DNA of 64,000 bases, from positions 25,627,554-25,691,553 of the forward strand of contig NC_092562.1 of assembly GCF_037975245.1 (NCBI RefSeq), in the 5' to 3' direction. The DNA is from Apostichopus japonicus. Taxonomy: Eukaryota > Echinodermata > Holothuroidea > Aspidochirotida > Stichopodidae. The notes beneath the pieces were generated by a model that did not search any database, was not told the DNA's origin, and was given only the letters and a program-made list of their open reading frames with translations. The position numbers and the translations under genes were made by a program. Positions 25,336 through 34,329 of this stretch are shown here, piece after piece. Each line of letters opens with the position of its first letter. Position 1 is the first letter of the stretch.

Positions 25336-27341
25336 ACTGAGTACCAATTAGACTATTAAGATTTATGAGATTGATGTGCATGTTATCAAATACCCCTGAT
25401 ACCTGTTTCCTGTGTCGGACTGTGAATATGACCTTCATTTGACAGATTGATGGTTAAATTTGAAGAATGCACTGAAAATGTTCAGTCTACAGTGATCAGG
25501 AAAAATTGGTCTTTTACATGTCAGTCATGAAGAGGTACTGTTGTGGTACTACGTGGTACTGTCCAACTTCAATTTCAACTATACTTTTATTTCCCTCTTT
25601 CAATGATTTCATTCTGCACTTTCCCTTCTCAATAATGAAGCTATGTTATTAGTAATACATAATACTTGAAGATGGCAGATTGGATCTCCTATTTTGTTAC
25701 AGCATCTCACACATTTAATTTCAAACTCTATTTAAGCTTTGATTGTAGAGGTAAAGAACTAACCAGCAATTGATACTTGTAATACTCCTGTCCGAATACA
25801 AACATCATGAGACAAATTCATCAAACCCCTCCTTTAATTTACTGAGTCCCTTGTAAATTCAGCTAACACTGATGGATCATTTCACTTATTGAGGATAATG
25901 ATACATGGAGTTCAAGAATTCTTTCTTCACACAGCCAATATCCATTAGGCCTTTCTGTCAATACATCATTTACCAAGTCATTCACCAATATCAGTTGCAC
26001 AAATGGGCAAAGCAAACGTTGGGAAAGCAAAAACACCAATGAATTAAAATCTTCTCTCTCATATAAGTAGAAATACCAGAAAGAAATCTTTTATGATCGA
26101 CTACAGTGATCCTGTCAAGTCCTGCTACAGGTGACTCAGAAAAAAGACTGAATTTAATTTTACAGGAGTTGCAATAATCCCAAAGTAATGACAATATATA
26201 TGGTTCTGAAAATGTAATAATGCCATAAAATGGCCTGCCTTCATTTACTTCCATGCTATAAGTATAACCTCATTTGCTAACATATCCTACCATTCCTGCA
26301 TTAGTCTCCTAGACAAGCCTAGGCTATAGTTGAACCTTTGCTAAACCTGGTTTGTACAAAGGCCTTAAGTTTTAACATTATGCCAACGTTTGACCTAGCA
26401 CCTAATTTAGTTGTTCCTCTGGACACAATGTAATCTCGGATTATTAAATACTGAACAAATAACTTGTGATTCGCGCAGTATAGAAAGTCCGCTAAAGCTA
26501 CTTATTGCTACCACTAAGCTACTGGTTATCCTAGCCTAACCCACTATTACTATACTATTGGTATATACACCATTACAAGTACTATACGCCTATAAGAACA
26601 GTCAACACATAACATATGAGTTCATTGAGCACCTCGACAACGAAGCATGTCTTTTGAATGTACCAACTTTGAACTAAAATTCCCTTGAAATGATCTTTTC
26701 TCGTTGATTTCTTATTACTTAAAAGTGGCATTAGCACATAAAATATATCGAGGACGTGTGTTTAAGTACTCGGACGTACATGAGGTCCCCGAAGGAAAGG
26801 TGTGGTATCATGAGCATGTCCTCGAAGATTCGATAAAGTCAGCACATACACACTGATCCGCCTGCATGACTACAAAAGGTAACGATTAGCATCGAAACAA
26901 AACAGGAGAACATGTTAACATGTTAATGTTTTATATGTTATCTACATGTTATTTTTTGTGGCTCGGTTGTCATGGAAGTACATGTGGTGTTTAGGAATGG
27001 CTACAAGTGACAAAAACGTGTGTAGCGTGGTGTAGCGAGAAAAAAAAAACAATGTCATGATTCGCACAAATTGAAGGGGGTGCGAATTGCCAACTTATCA
27101 AGCTATCCAGTGAAGGGTCGGGTTAAGCTAGTGAGAACTTTTACAAGGACGTAAAGAAACCATATTATAGTATACGTTGAAGTTTTAGTGTTTAAGTCAA
27201 TGCATGTTTTATTTGGATTATGCTACCTGAGACTGACATGGTATTGATCGATTTGAGACGGACGGGATGTGGGAGGGGGGGCTTAAATGGGGGGCGTATC
27301 ACACCTGTACCTGGTTGCTTCCCTATAGCTGCATGTGCATT
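25336..27341. other. Noncoding stretch, no supported gene
   Basis: One minus-strand 87-codon frame (25991-26254) looks mildly protein-like (GRPFYGIITF...LDRITVVD) and could be a decayed retrotransposon endonuclease or an unspliced exon, but no splice sites or full motif support it. The rest is ordinary AT-rich sequence. Confidence 0.4.
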
Positions 27342-27749
27342 AAGGCCCGGTCACACTACAGCGATATTTTATCGGAATACGGTCCGATTTTTCCGATTTT
27401 AGGCCAAAGAGTAAGGTTTTTGGTAGTGAATGTAATGAATGCAGTGGAATATTCGAATACCTACTCCAAATCTGAGGGGTTCTGGAACGGACTACATTCT
27501 GAAGTGACGTCACATCGAAAAACGATGAAAATCGGAAGAGAAATCGGATAGCTATCCGATAAAAGGAAACGGAGTTAATATCAAAAGTTAGGAGAGGGCT
27601 ATTCCACATCGGAATGGCTCAACAGATAGCAAATCAGGTCCTTTATCACTGTGGCTAGAAGACCCGAACGAAAAACTGGCTGTTTCGATTCCTCCGGGAA
27701 AATCGGATAGTATTCCGATAAAAAAATCGGTATAGTGTGACCGGGCCTT
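27342..27749. mobile_element. MITE with 17-bp perfect terminal inverted repeats
   Basis: AAGGCCCGGTCACACTA at 27342-27358 is exactly reverse-complemented at 27733-27749. TA flanks both ends, consistent with a TA target duplication. The 408-bp body has no transposase but has internal ATCGGATA-type sub-repeats in both orientations. It is a nonautonomous DNA transposon; the superfamily is not decided. Confidence 0.88.
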
Positions 27750-28750
27750 TACGACCGCACTATCGTAGCCTACGGTGTCTCTTTAAGTATTATTGTAAAA
27801 TGTTTTTAAAGCAGCATTTTGCGTCCTTTTCTATGATTTTTCTCAACCTCACTGTCGCCACTATGCCATAACGACATACATAACTAGCTTTTCTATTTAA
27901 ATTTTACTTAAAATGGTGGCATTAAAAAAAAAATTGCAACTTTCAACTTCTCCAAGACATTTTCCGTTGGGATCCCAATAAACCTCGCCCATAATATGAA
28001 TATTTCAACACTACGAACGTCATTGACCAATAGGCCTACGTATTACAACACCATGCTTGATTTGTGTACAGTCTATATGGCAGTTGTGTCAGGGAGTTCC
28101 ATCCCTGGTTGTACCAACGCAAAGTCTTGAATCTATTTTTAGCAACGCTCACAACTAAACCTGCATCTCTGATTGGTTGAATTCAAACTAGTGGGTTTCG
28201 GGGAACTGTATGCGATAAACTTTAACTGTCGAACTTGTCGTGGAGACATTTCTCATTCTCTGCAAATATCCTTAATTACTCGCCAATTAACGTTGTTGGC
28301 AGGGAAAAACTTGGCTGATATCTTAGTTTGCTGTTTTGTGATTGGTATATGTAATAAACTCGATGGACATGTCAAAAAGTAGAGAACGGCGACCAAACGC
28401 AAAATGTTGCTTTAAGTATTGTAGAGTGTTCTCCTCCAGTAATTTGTTCCTTCTCTTTATCGACCGTTGCCATCGCTATTTATTACCGAATCCAATTTAC
28501 AATTGTCAGATTTTGCTGATTCATTTAACCGAGTCTTTCCGGGTTGGCTAGTAAGAATTGTTCCTTCCGATGGTCTCTCTTATCATACTACCATGCGCTC
28601 TGCTTAATGTAGTCGTCCACAGATCAGATATACTTTTCAATGATCAAAGTTAACTTCATACGCCATTTTGTACTATGGTACTACTATGTTTTTATTGTGC
28701 AATAAACTCGAAAAGCAAAATTATAAACAGTTTATAAGCAAGCTGCTAAT
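27750..28750. other. Noncoding stretch, no gene seen
   Basis: No supported coding frame. Contains CCAAT-type and AT-rich patches only. Confidence 0.4.
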
Positions 28751-28925
28751 AAACGACAAAGGCAAATGAATATATAGATATAATTGAAATTGAAGTGAGT
28801 TGAAAAATCCAGAAGTGTGCAAAAACTTCCAGCCTCCACCGGGATTCGAACCCGGGCTTCCCGCTTTAAAAGTGGACACCCTAACTACTAACTAGGCTGC
28901 GGAAACTGATTGTATGTCCAGAGGT

Positions 28926-28928
<3 letters not shown>
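28751..28928 (-). mobile_element. tRNA-derived SINE, copy 1
   Basis: Read on the minus strand it has a TAGGGTGTCC-type A-box region, then GGTTCGAATCCCGGTGG (canonical B box and T arm), then a unique body ending near AAATGAATATAT. The head is tRNA-like but the acceptor stem does not pair and 3 bp (ACT) are inserted in the D region, so it is a SINE rather than a tRNA gene. Confidence 0.8.

Positions 28929-28931
<3 letters not shown>

Positions 28932-28973
<42 letters not shown>
28932..28973. repeat. (AT)n microsatellite between two SINE copies
   Basis: Pure AT repeat of about 40 bp joining the 5' end of SINE copy 1 to the 3' end of copy 2. Confidence 0.9.
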
Positions 28974-28976
<3 letters not shown>

Positions 28977-29115
28977 GAAAATCGTAATGAGTTGGAAAAT
29001 CAAGAACAGTGAAAAAACTTCCAGCCTCCACCGGGATTCGAAGCCGGGCCTTCCGCTCTGTAAGCGGACACCCTAACCACTAGGCTATGGACGCTGATTG
29101 TATGCCCAGAGGTTC
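28974..29115 (-). mobile_element. tRNA-derived SINE, copy 2
   Basis: Same family and orientation as copy 1, with CTAGTGGTTAGGGTGTCCGC intact at the A box and CGGCTTCGAATCCC at the B box. The body GGCTGGAAGTTTTTTCAC is shared. The copies differ by substitutions and small indels, so they are separate insertions or an old tandem duplication. Confidence 0.8.
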
Positions 29116-29320
29116 GAAACCGGTAAGGAAGGTCGTAATTCCACTGTAGGCGTTTGTCACCTGTATCGAACAACACTATTTCTGTTTTTGGTGACATATT
29201 TTGCCTTACATTAGAATTACAGATCAAACATGATTTCAACCAACTCGAAATCATTTGTGATTCTTAAGCCGGATCTCGAAAGAAATACATTGAACAGACT
29301 TTATGTTAATGCAATGGAGG

Positions 29321-29432
29321 TAAACGACAAAGGCAAATGAATATATATAAATGAAAATCGTAATGAGTTAGAAAATCAAGAACAGTGAAAAAACTTCCAG
29401 CCTAAACCGGGATTCGAACATGGGCCTTCCGC
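29321..29432 (-). mobile_element. tRNA-derived SINE, copy 3, truncated
   Basis: Shares the 3' body and the GAAYCCCGGT-type B-box segment (with changes), then stops in the tRNA-like head at about 29432. The motif AAACGACAAAGGCAAATGAA at its right-hand (3') end also marks copy 1. Confidence 0.75.
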
Positions 29433-29699
29433 ATACATATATACAAACATGATATACAAATATATAAATCGATATGTAAGCTATGAAAAGGGTAAAAAAA
29501 TGTTATATACAATTAATCTGACAATAAATTGTATAAAAACTGCAACTGGAAAATCGAAAGTTATACAAACAAAATCTTAAAATTTAAAATATATATTTAA
29601 ATGTGAACAATTTTAAATTTTTAAAGCGCTATAAATGCAAAATGGAAAATGCGTTTTAATAATGTGACAATATATATAGTATCAAAGGACAGTTAACGG
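29433..29699. other. AT-rich noncoding stretch
   Basis: No gene seen; possible 3' UTR of the adjoining LINE fragment. Confidence 0.35.
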
Positions 29700-30800
29700 A
29701 ATGCAGATCTAAATAGAAAGGTTTTGATTAGTTTTCTAAATTTATCTACATTTTTGGCACACTTAGCTTCCATATTGTCGCAGATGAGTAATCGAAACGC
29801 CTGTTACCGTATGTAGAAGTTTTAATGACAGGTTTGGTAAGTAAGGACTTGGATTCTGAGCGTAGAGATCGAGTAGGCTTGTATTTATGAGTTAATTCAG
29901 AGAGGTAGATACTAGATAGGGGCTAAACCATTATGTGACTTATATGTATATAATAGAATCTTATAACTGAACCTGCAATGGTTAGGCAATCAATGTAAGT
30001 CACGTAATACAGGTGTAATATGCTCATGTCTAAGAGTGCGACTTACAAGCCGTGCAGCGAGATTCTGAACTCGCTGCAGGCGATCGGTCAGCTTGTGAGG
30101 CAGGCCATATAGCAGGGCATTGCAGTAATCCAGTTTTGATGTCACAAGGGCATGGATTAAAGTCTTACACGCATCATCTGAGATATACCTTCTAATTTTG
30201 CCAATATTTCGGATTTGCCAATAACAGGACTTACAGATAGAGTCAACTTGATTATCCATGGTAAGATTGTGATCAAGATATACACCTAAATTCTTTACTT
30301 TAGGAACTGAACATATGGTGCTAGGTCCCATATTTACATACAAGTCTTTAATAGCATTACCCTGAAATTTTAGTGAAAATACAATGAACTCAGTTTTGTC
30401 CTAATTAAGTTTCAAACAATTAACCCGCATCCACCTGACTATATCTGAAAGGCATGCTTAGAGCTTTAAAGATACATCATTCCAGGACTCAAGGGCATCA
30501 AAATTCAAATACAATTGCGTATCATCAGCATAACAGTGATGGTTGATGTTATGGCGCTGAAGTATTTCTCCAACTGGACGGGTAAACATACAATATATCA
30601 AAGGACCAAGTACAGAAACCTGTGGCACCCCAAACCTTAGCTGTCTCTCATCAGATATAACATTATCAATTTGTATACATTGCACTTTGTCCCTAAATTA
30701 GGACTTAACCATTTTAATGAGTTTGACGCAATTCCACAAGTATGTTGGAGACGATTTAATAAGATCTCATGATCAATAAGATCGAAGGCTGCCGATAGGT

Positions 30801-30803
<3 letters not shown>
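29700..30803 (-). pseudogene. CR1/L2-like non-LTR retrotransposon fragment (reverse transcriptase)
   Basis: On the minus strand the fragment opens at 30803 with DLSAAFDLIDHEILL (RT motif A), continues with F-G-V-P-Q-V-S-V-L-G-P and Y-A-D-D-T-Q-L-Y (motifs B and C), and ends with KNLGVYLD, SKLDYCNALLYG and RVQNLAARLV, typical of the CR1/L2/jockey-group C-terminus. Stops and frameshifts interrupt it (for example at 30343-30458 and about 30690), and the QGS glycine is Val. The 5' part, including the endonuclease, is missing at the AT microsatellite. It is a dead, 5'-truncated copy. Confidence 0.85.
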
Positions 30804-30871
<68 letters not shown>

Positions 30872-31039
30872 CCTATATATATATAGGCCTATATATATAT
30901 AGGCCTATATATATATAGGCCTATATATATATAGGCCTATATATAGGCCTATATATATATAGGCCTATATATATATAGGCCTATATATAGGCCTATATAT
31001 ATAGGCCTATATATATATATATGCCTTTATATATATAGG

Positions 31040-31084
<45 letters not shown>
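30804..31084. repeat. (AT)n and AGGCCT-AT minisatellite
   Basis: AT repeat interspersed with about a dozen AGGCCTATATAT units of 14-18 bp between flanking pure AT tracts. The unit is itself palindromic (AGGCCT, TATATA), so the tract can form cruciforms. It borders the left end of duplication copy B. Confidence 0.92.
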
Positions 31085-31086
<2 letters not shown>

Positions 31087-31255
31087 ATGTGTATGTGTAT
31101 ACGTGCATTACGTTATTGAAAGTCAACACAGTGGTCGTTTTGATACAGTGACACAACTACTGGGTTTAAGTACTTCAGATTCATGAAAGTATTTCTTACA
31201 CTGATGATGTGATCATCTCTAGTTCGCCTTATTATACTTAAAGTTATTGGGGTAA

Positions 31256-32767
31256 TCACTCCTCCGCTATCAGCTGAAAGCTGTGGAGAATTGCAGGGTC
31301 ATTTGAAGCAATTACGAGGCGTTCTGTGCCATCAACGTCTAATGTGGTCAGACAACCATTCTTCAATTTTCCCAGTGGCATTTCAAGTAGTAGCTCTCGG
31401 CCATCTTTGCTGTACTGGCACAGTGTTGTTTTGAAGTTTTTATCATCCGACCATAACATATAAATGAAACTGTAATTGCCTATACACACACCGATCGCTC
31501 TAACTTGATGGGTGGGTTTTTTTAATTCGAATTCGCTTGTAGCATCCTTTCCATTCAAGGTGATTGCATGGGCTCCCTTATTATGGCATACCAGGAGAAA
31601 GCTTCCATGTACGGCGATATCATTCACAGTACCAAATTCTTTTTTTGGTAGCTTCACATTGCGACTGTATCTCAGCTCATCATCAAAAATGTCAAAAGTC
31701 TTGGCTCTACCATAACAAACAATGTATTTCGGTTCGTTAGGATCATAAGCTACACAAGACATACACTTATCGCCTGGTGCAGAGCTACTGGTGCACTGCA
31801 CGCGTTTACAAACATCGTAAATAGCGACTTTCTGCGTTCCATAAACCGTCAGGACTTTCTCCTCTGATAAACTACAACAATAACGATGGGTATCGTGGAT
31901 ATCTGATCTTCCTTCCATCTTAATCATATCTTGTTTTTTTCCTTTGCTGTCGATGACGGTGATATGTGATTGCCGATCTGGTGCAGCACCAGAGATGACC
32001 ATTTTTCCAACACTGAGTTCTGTGATGCTAGTAATCGGATACATACCGCTCTCTAATAATGTAGCAAAATCGACAATATCCATTTTTGGGTTAGTAATCT
32101 TTACCTTCTTTACATCCTGTGCCGTCTTTGCCTCCTGTTCCTTCTTTACCTTAGTAGAAGCAGGTGATTCTAAGTGTGCAAATTCCCGTTCCATTTCTTC
32201 TTTAAACGCATCATTGGCTTTCCTGATGTCAGCAGAGCACGAAGACACCGACCGATCGTCTGTCAAAGCAAGAGTAAATGAAATGACCGCTATACACTCC
32301 TTGTACCTCTCAATAGTCTGCTTCCAATCATCCAAAGTACCTTGAAGTTCCATTACCTTCTGCCTTGTTGGTTGTTCTTTTTTTGCTGACAGTTCCTTTA
32401 AATTTCCATCGCTAGGCTCCTCTTTTGGTTTGCAGCTAGCTTCGGGTTTATCATGTTCTACTTTCACTTTTTTCTGTTCTCCTCTGCGTTCACCATCTCT
32501 CTCTCTCTCAGTGTTAGTTTGCAACTCTTCTCCTTCTTTTTCCGTCCTTTTTAGTTTCTCCTTAACAGCGCTACCCTTAGGTGGCAACTCGTTCGACTCT
32601 TTTTTTTTTTTTTTAATGTCCAAAAGCTTTACCTCCCGTAATTTTTTTAGTATCTCATCTGTATCTCTTTGCGATACACTTCCACTTGTACTACAATGTT
32701 GGTCGGAGACAACAGGGAACTGGGAAACAGTCTCTGTCTTGGCCTTGGAACGAGTGGAGTAAGCCAT
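31256..32767 (-). CDS. RING-less, B-box-less TRIM paralogue (coiled coil plus NHL-like propeller)
   Basis: An open 503-residue frame from ATG 32767 to the stop at 31256. The first 23 residues align with the 729-residue TRIM of copy A (SDQ shared; CQCPVC has become SQFPVV), then the alignment jumps into the end of B-box2 (HCSTSGS). RING, B-box1 and most of B-box2 are gone. The deletion corresponds to about 2761-3220 of copy A, roughly 153 codons, and the frame is kept. A Lys/Glu-rich coiled coil (about 30-215) and the full propeller-like C-terminus (IYDV, VAYDP, VNDIAVHGS, DVDGTERL) remain. The Ser-rich, Lys-rich linker is expanded. It cannot act as a RING ligase; a scaffold or competitor of the full-length protein is possible, or an expressed relic. 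The upstream acceptor is retained at 32793. Confidence 0.85.
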   Translation of the reverse strand: MAYSTRSKAKTETVSQFPVVSDQHCSTSGSVSQRDTDEILKKLREVKLLDIKKKKKESNELPPKGSAVKEKLKRTEKEGEELQTNTERERDGERRGEQKKVKVEHDKPEASCKPKEEPSDGNLKELSAKKEQPTRQKVMELQGTLDDWKQTIERYKECIAVISFTLALTDDRSVSSCSADIRKANDAFKEEMEREFAHLESPASTKVKKEQEAKTAQDVKKVKITNPKMDIVDFATLLESGMYPITSITELSVGKMVISGAAPDRQSHITVIDSKGKKQDMIKMEGRSDIHDTHRYCCSLSEEKVLTVYGTQKVAIYDVCKRVQCTSSSAPGDKCMSCVAYDPNEPKYIVCYGRAKTFDIFDDELRYSRNVKLPKKEFGTVNDIAVHGSFLLVCHNKGAHAITLNGKDATSEFELKKPTHQVRAIGVCIGNYSFIYMLWSDDKNFKTTLCQYSKDGRELLLEMPLGKLKNGCLTTLDVDGTERLVIASNDPAILHSFQLIAEE

Positions 32768-32792
32768 CGTTTCCGATCGATGATGGTTTTAT
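32768..32792 (-). other. 5' UTR segment and splice acceptor of the RING-less paralogue
   Basis: TCATTTTCTAG ending at 32793 matches the acceptor at 3317 of the full-length gene. Its retention shows DNA-level duplication rather than retroposition. Confidence 0.6.
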
Positions 32793-33308
32793 CTAGAAAA
32801 TGAGCAAAAACGTGACTTGATGTAATGAGCATTTATTTACGAACAGCTAACTTGTAATGGCGTTTCAAAAGTTAGAGAAAACATATATTCCCAAATAATC
32901 CCTTTAAATAAGTAACACTGACTTCATTGTTTTCAACAACAAAAAAAGAAGATACACTTCACTATTTCTCGTAGGTCGGCTGTGTATGTCAATGTTATTT
33001 GACTTATTTCTGTTATTTGTATGTTAAGTAGTTGCAGTAGCAGCTGCAATTGTTGGTAGTTTGAAGGGCATTCGAGTGTCGTTTCTTGAGTAAGACACCT
33101 CGTCAATAGATCTACTTAATGCAGGCAACTCATCTTGCATGCTTCCTCTTTTCCGCCACGCCTCGCTCCACAGGAAAGCCCTCACAGATAAGTATAGAAT
33201 AGAACCCCTTAACGCTAGAACTACTACGCCCGTTACAGTATGAAATGTGAAATAGAAAAATCAGGCAGGCAGGCAGGCAGGCACCAGTAGAAGAAGTTTA
33301 ATTCCAGC

Positions 33309-33334
33309 AATTGGGGTCGATATAGACCCCAATT
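33309..33334. other. 10-bp stem hairpin at the left end of the insertion
   Basis: AATTGGGGTC and GACCCCAATT form a perfect 10-bp stem with a 6-nt loop, 7 bp inside the TTAA. It could be a subterminal element of the insertion. Confidence 0.6.
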
Positions 33335-34166
33335 CATCTTTGAATTTAAAAAAAATTATTACTCAGCCATCTTACATCCTACAACATTCATTTAGGTATT
33401 GAAATGTAGCTAAGACCATACGTTTGTGTATAAAACAAATTAAAAGGGGTGTCACTGTAATTTTTTTTTAGTGGGTGGGGCTCAAAGGTCAAAGGTCAAT
33501 CTGAAAATGACGTAATTTGGCTAACAATCGATGTTCGCTTCATAAAAATCGTGACAGAAAATAAGAGTTGAACAAACCCCCCCCCCCCCCCCATTATATT
33601 TGGTATAAACCCTAACATGTTTTGAACATATTCTGAGCATTTCAGGAATATATCTATAAAGAGCTCTGAGAAAAATGCAAATGACCTTGAAATTTCCTGT
33701 AATTTGACATCAAAATCGTATAAATCCGTTCATTTTTGATAAAATTCTCGTTCCCGAACGCTTCAACCTACGAACGTGTTTTTTTTTTACCCTATTATAG
33801 ATATTTAGGCCGCTCACTTCTTTGTAATTGATAGTTATGACATAGCGCCCTTACATTCCTTTGTAAGTCGATAGCCACCGCCGTTCTTGCGCAATACTGT
33901 GTCACTGAATGTTAAGTGTACATTTCAATGGACTTTTACGTAGAAGATATTTTCAAATAGGTCGTGGCTGCACACAGCGTCCCAAATTACGGCCCAATAG
34001 GCCCTAAAGATGTGGGACGATTCAATCGTCACGATTGGTCAGATACCTTGATGAGGTCCAGGACCTTCTGGTCGAACCAGTTTATCAAGGTTCGGTCCTT
34101 TGAGGACCCAGAAATTGTAAGTTCAATAGCGTTTTTTACAAAAATGGGTAGGCTAGGCGCCTCATT
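33335..34166. other. Left flank of the satellite arms, no gene seen
   Basis: Contains GGTCAAAGGTCAA, a C16-class tract near 33577-33592 and no supported gene. Confidence 0.4.
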
Positions 34167-34210
34167 GAAGGTAGCAGCCACTAAGAGCAGACACTAACAG
34201 CAGCCACTAA
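34167..34210 (-). repeat. Outer inverted motif, left copy
   Basis: Read on the minus strand, three units of a TTAGTGGCTGCT-type 12-bp motif followed by TACCTTCAA. It matches 55496-55536 in the opposite orientation with about two or three mismatches. It lies ~120 bp outside the left satellite arm. Confidence 0.75.
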
Positions 34211-34329
34211 GAAAAAAAGGACAGTAAGACATGACACACAGTAATACAACTGCGGTCGTGTGTGTTTGTTATAACCAGTGTTACCAGCGACAGTTGACGA
34301 AAAATCGCTAGATTGGCGAAAATAAAACC

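Larger units (their letters stand above)
31085..33297. repeat. Segmental duplication, copy B, left part
   Basis: Matches 985-3560 in direct orientation, including the TRIM 3' flank, the gene and its splice acceptor, up to ACCAGTAG just before the TTAA at 33298. A ~460-bp deletion inside the gene and many substitutions separate it from copy A. The match resumes at 55966 after the satellite insertion. Confidence 0.85.

Noticed and set aside
25991-26254. 87-codon frame as a SET-gene 5' exon or LINE endonuclease fragment
   Set aside because: Only vague resemblance; no flanking splice sites or complete motif could be shown.
28831-28912. Functional tRNA gene on the minus strand
   Set aside because: The B box is good but the acceptor stem does not pair and the sequence continues into a SINE body shared by two neighbours.
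31512-32762. Plus-strand frames opposite the TRIM paralogue
   Set aside because: Antisense shadows of the minus-strand coding frame.
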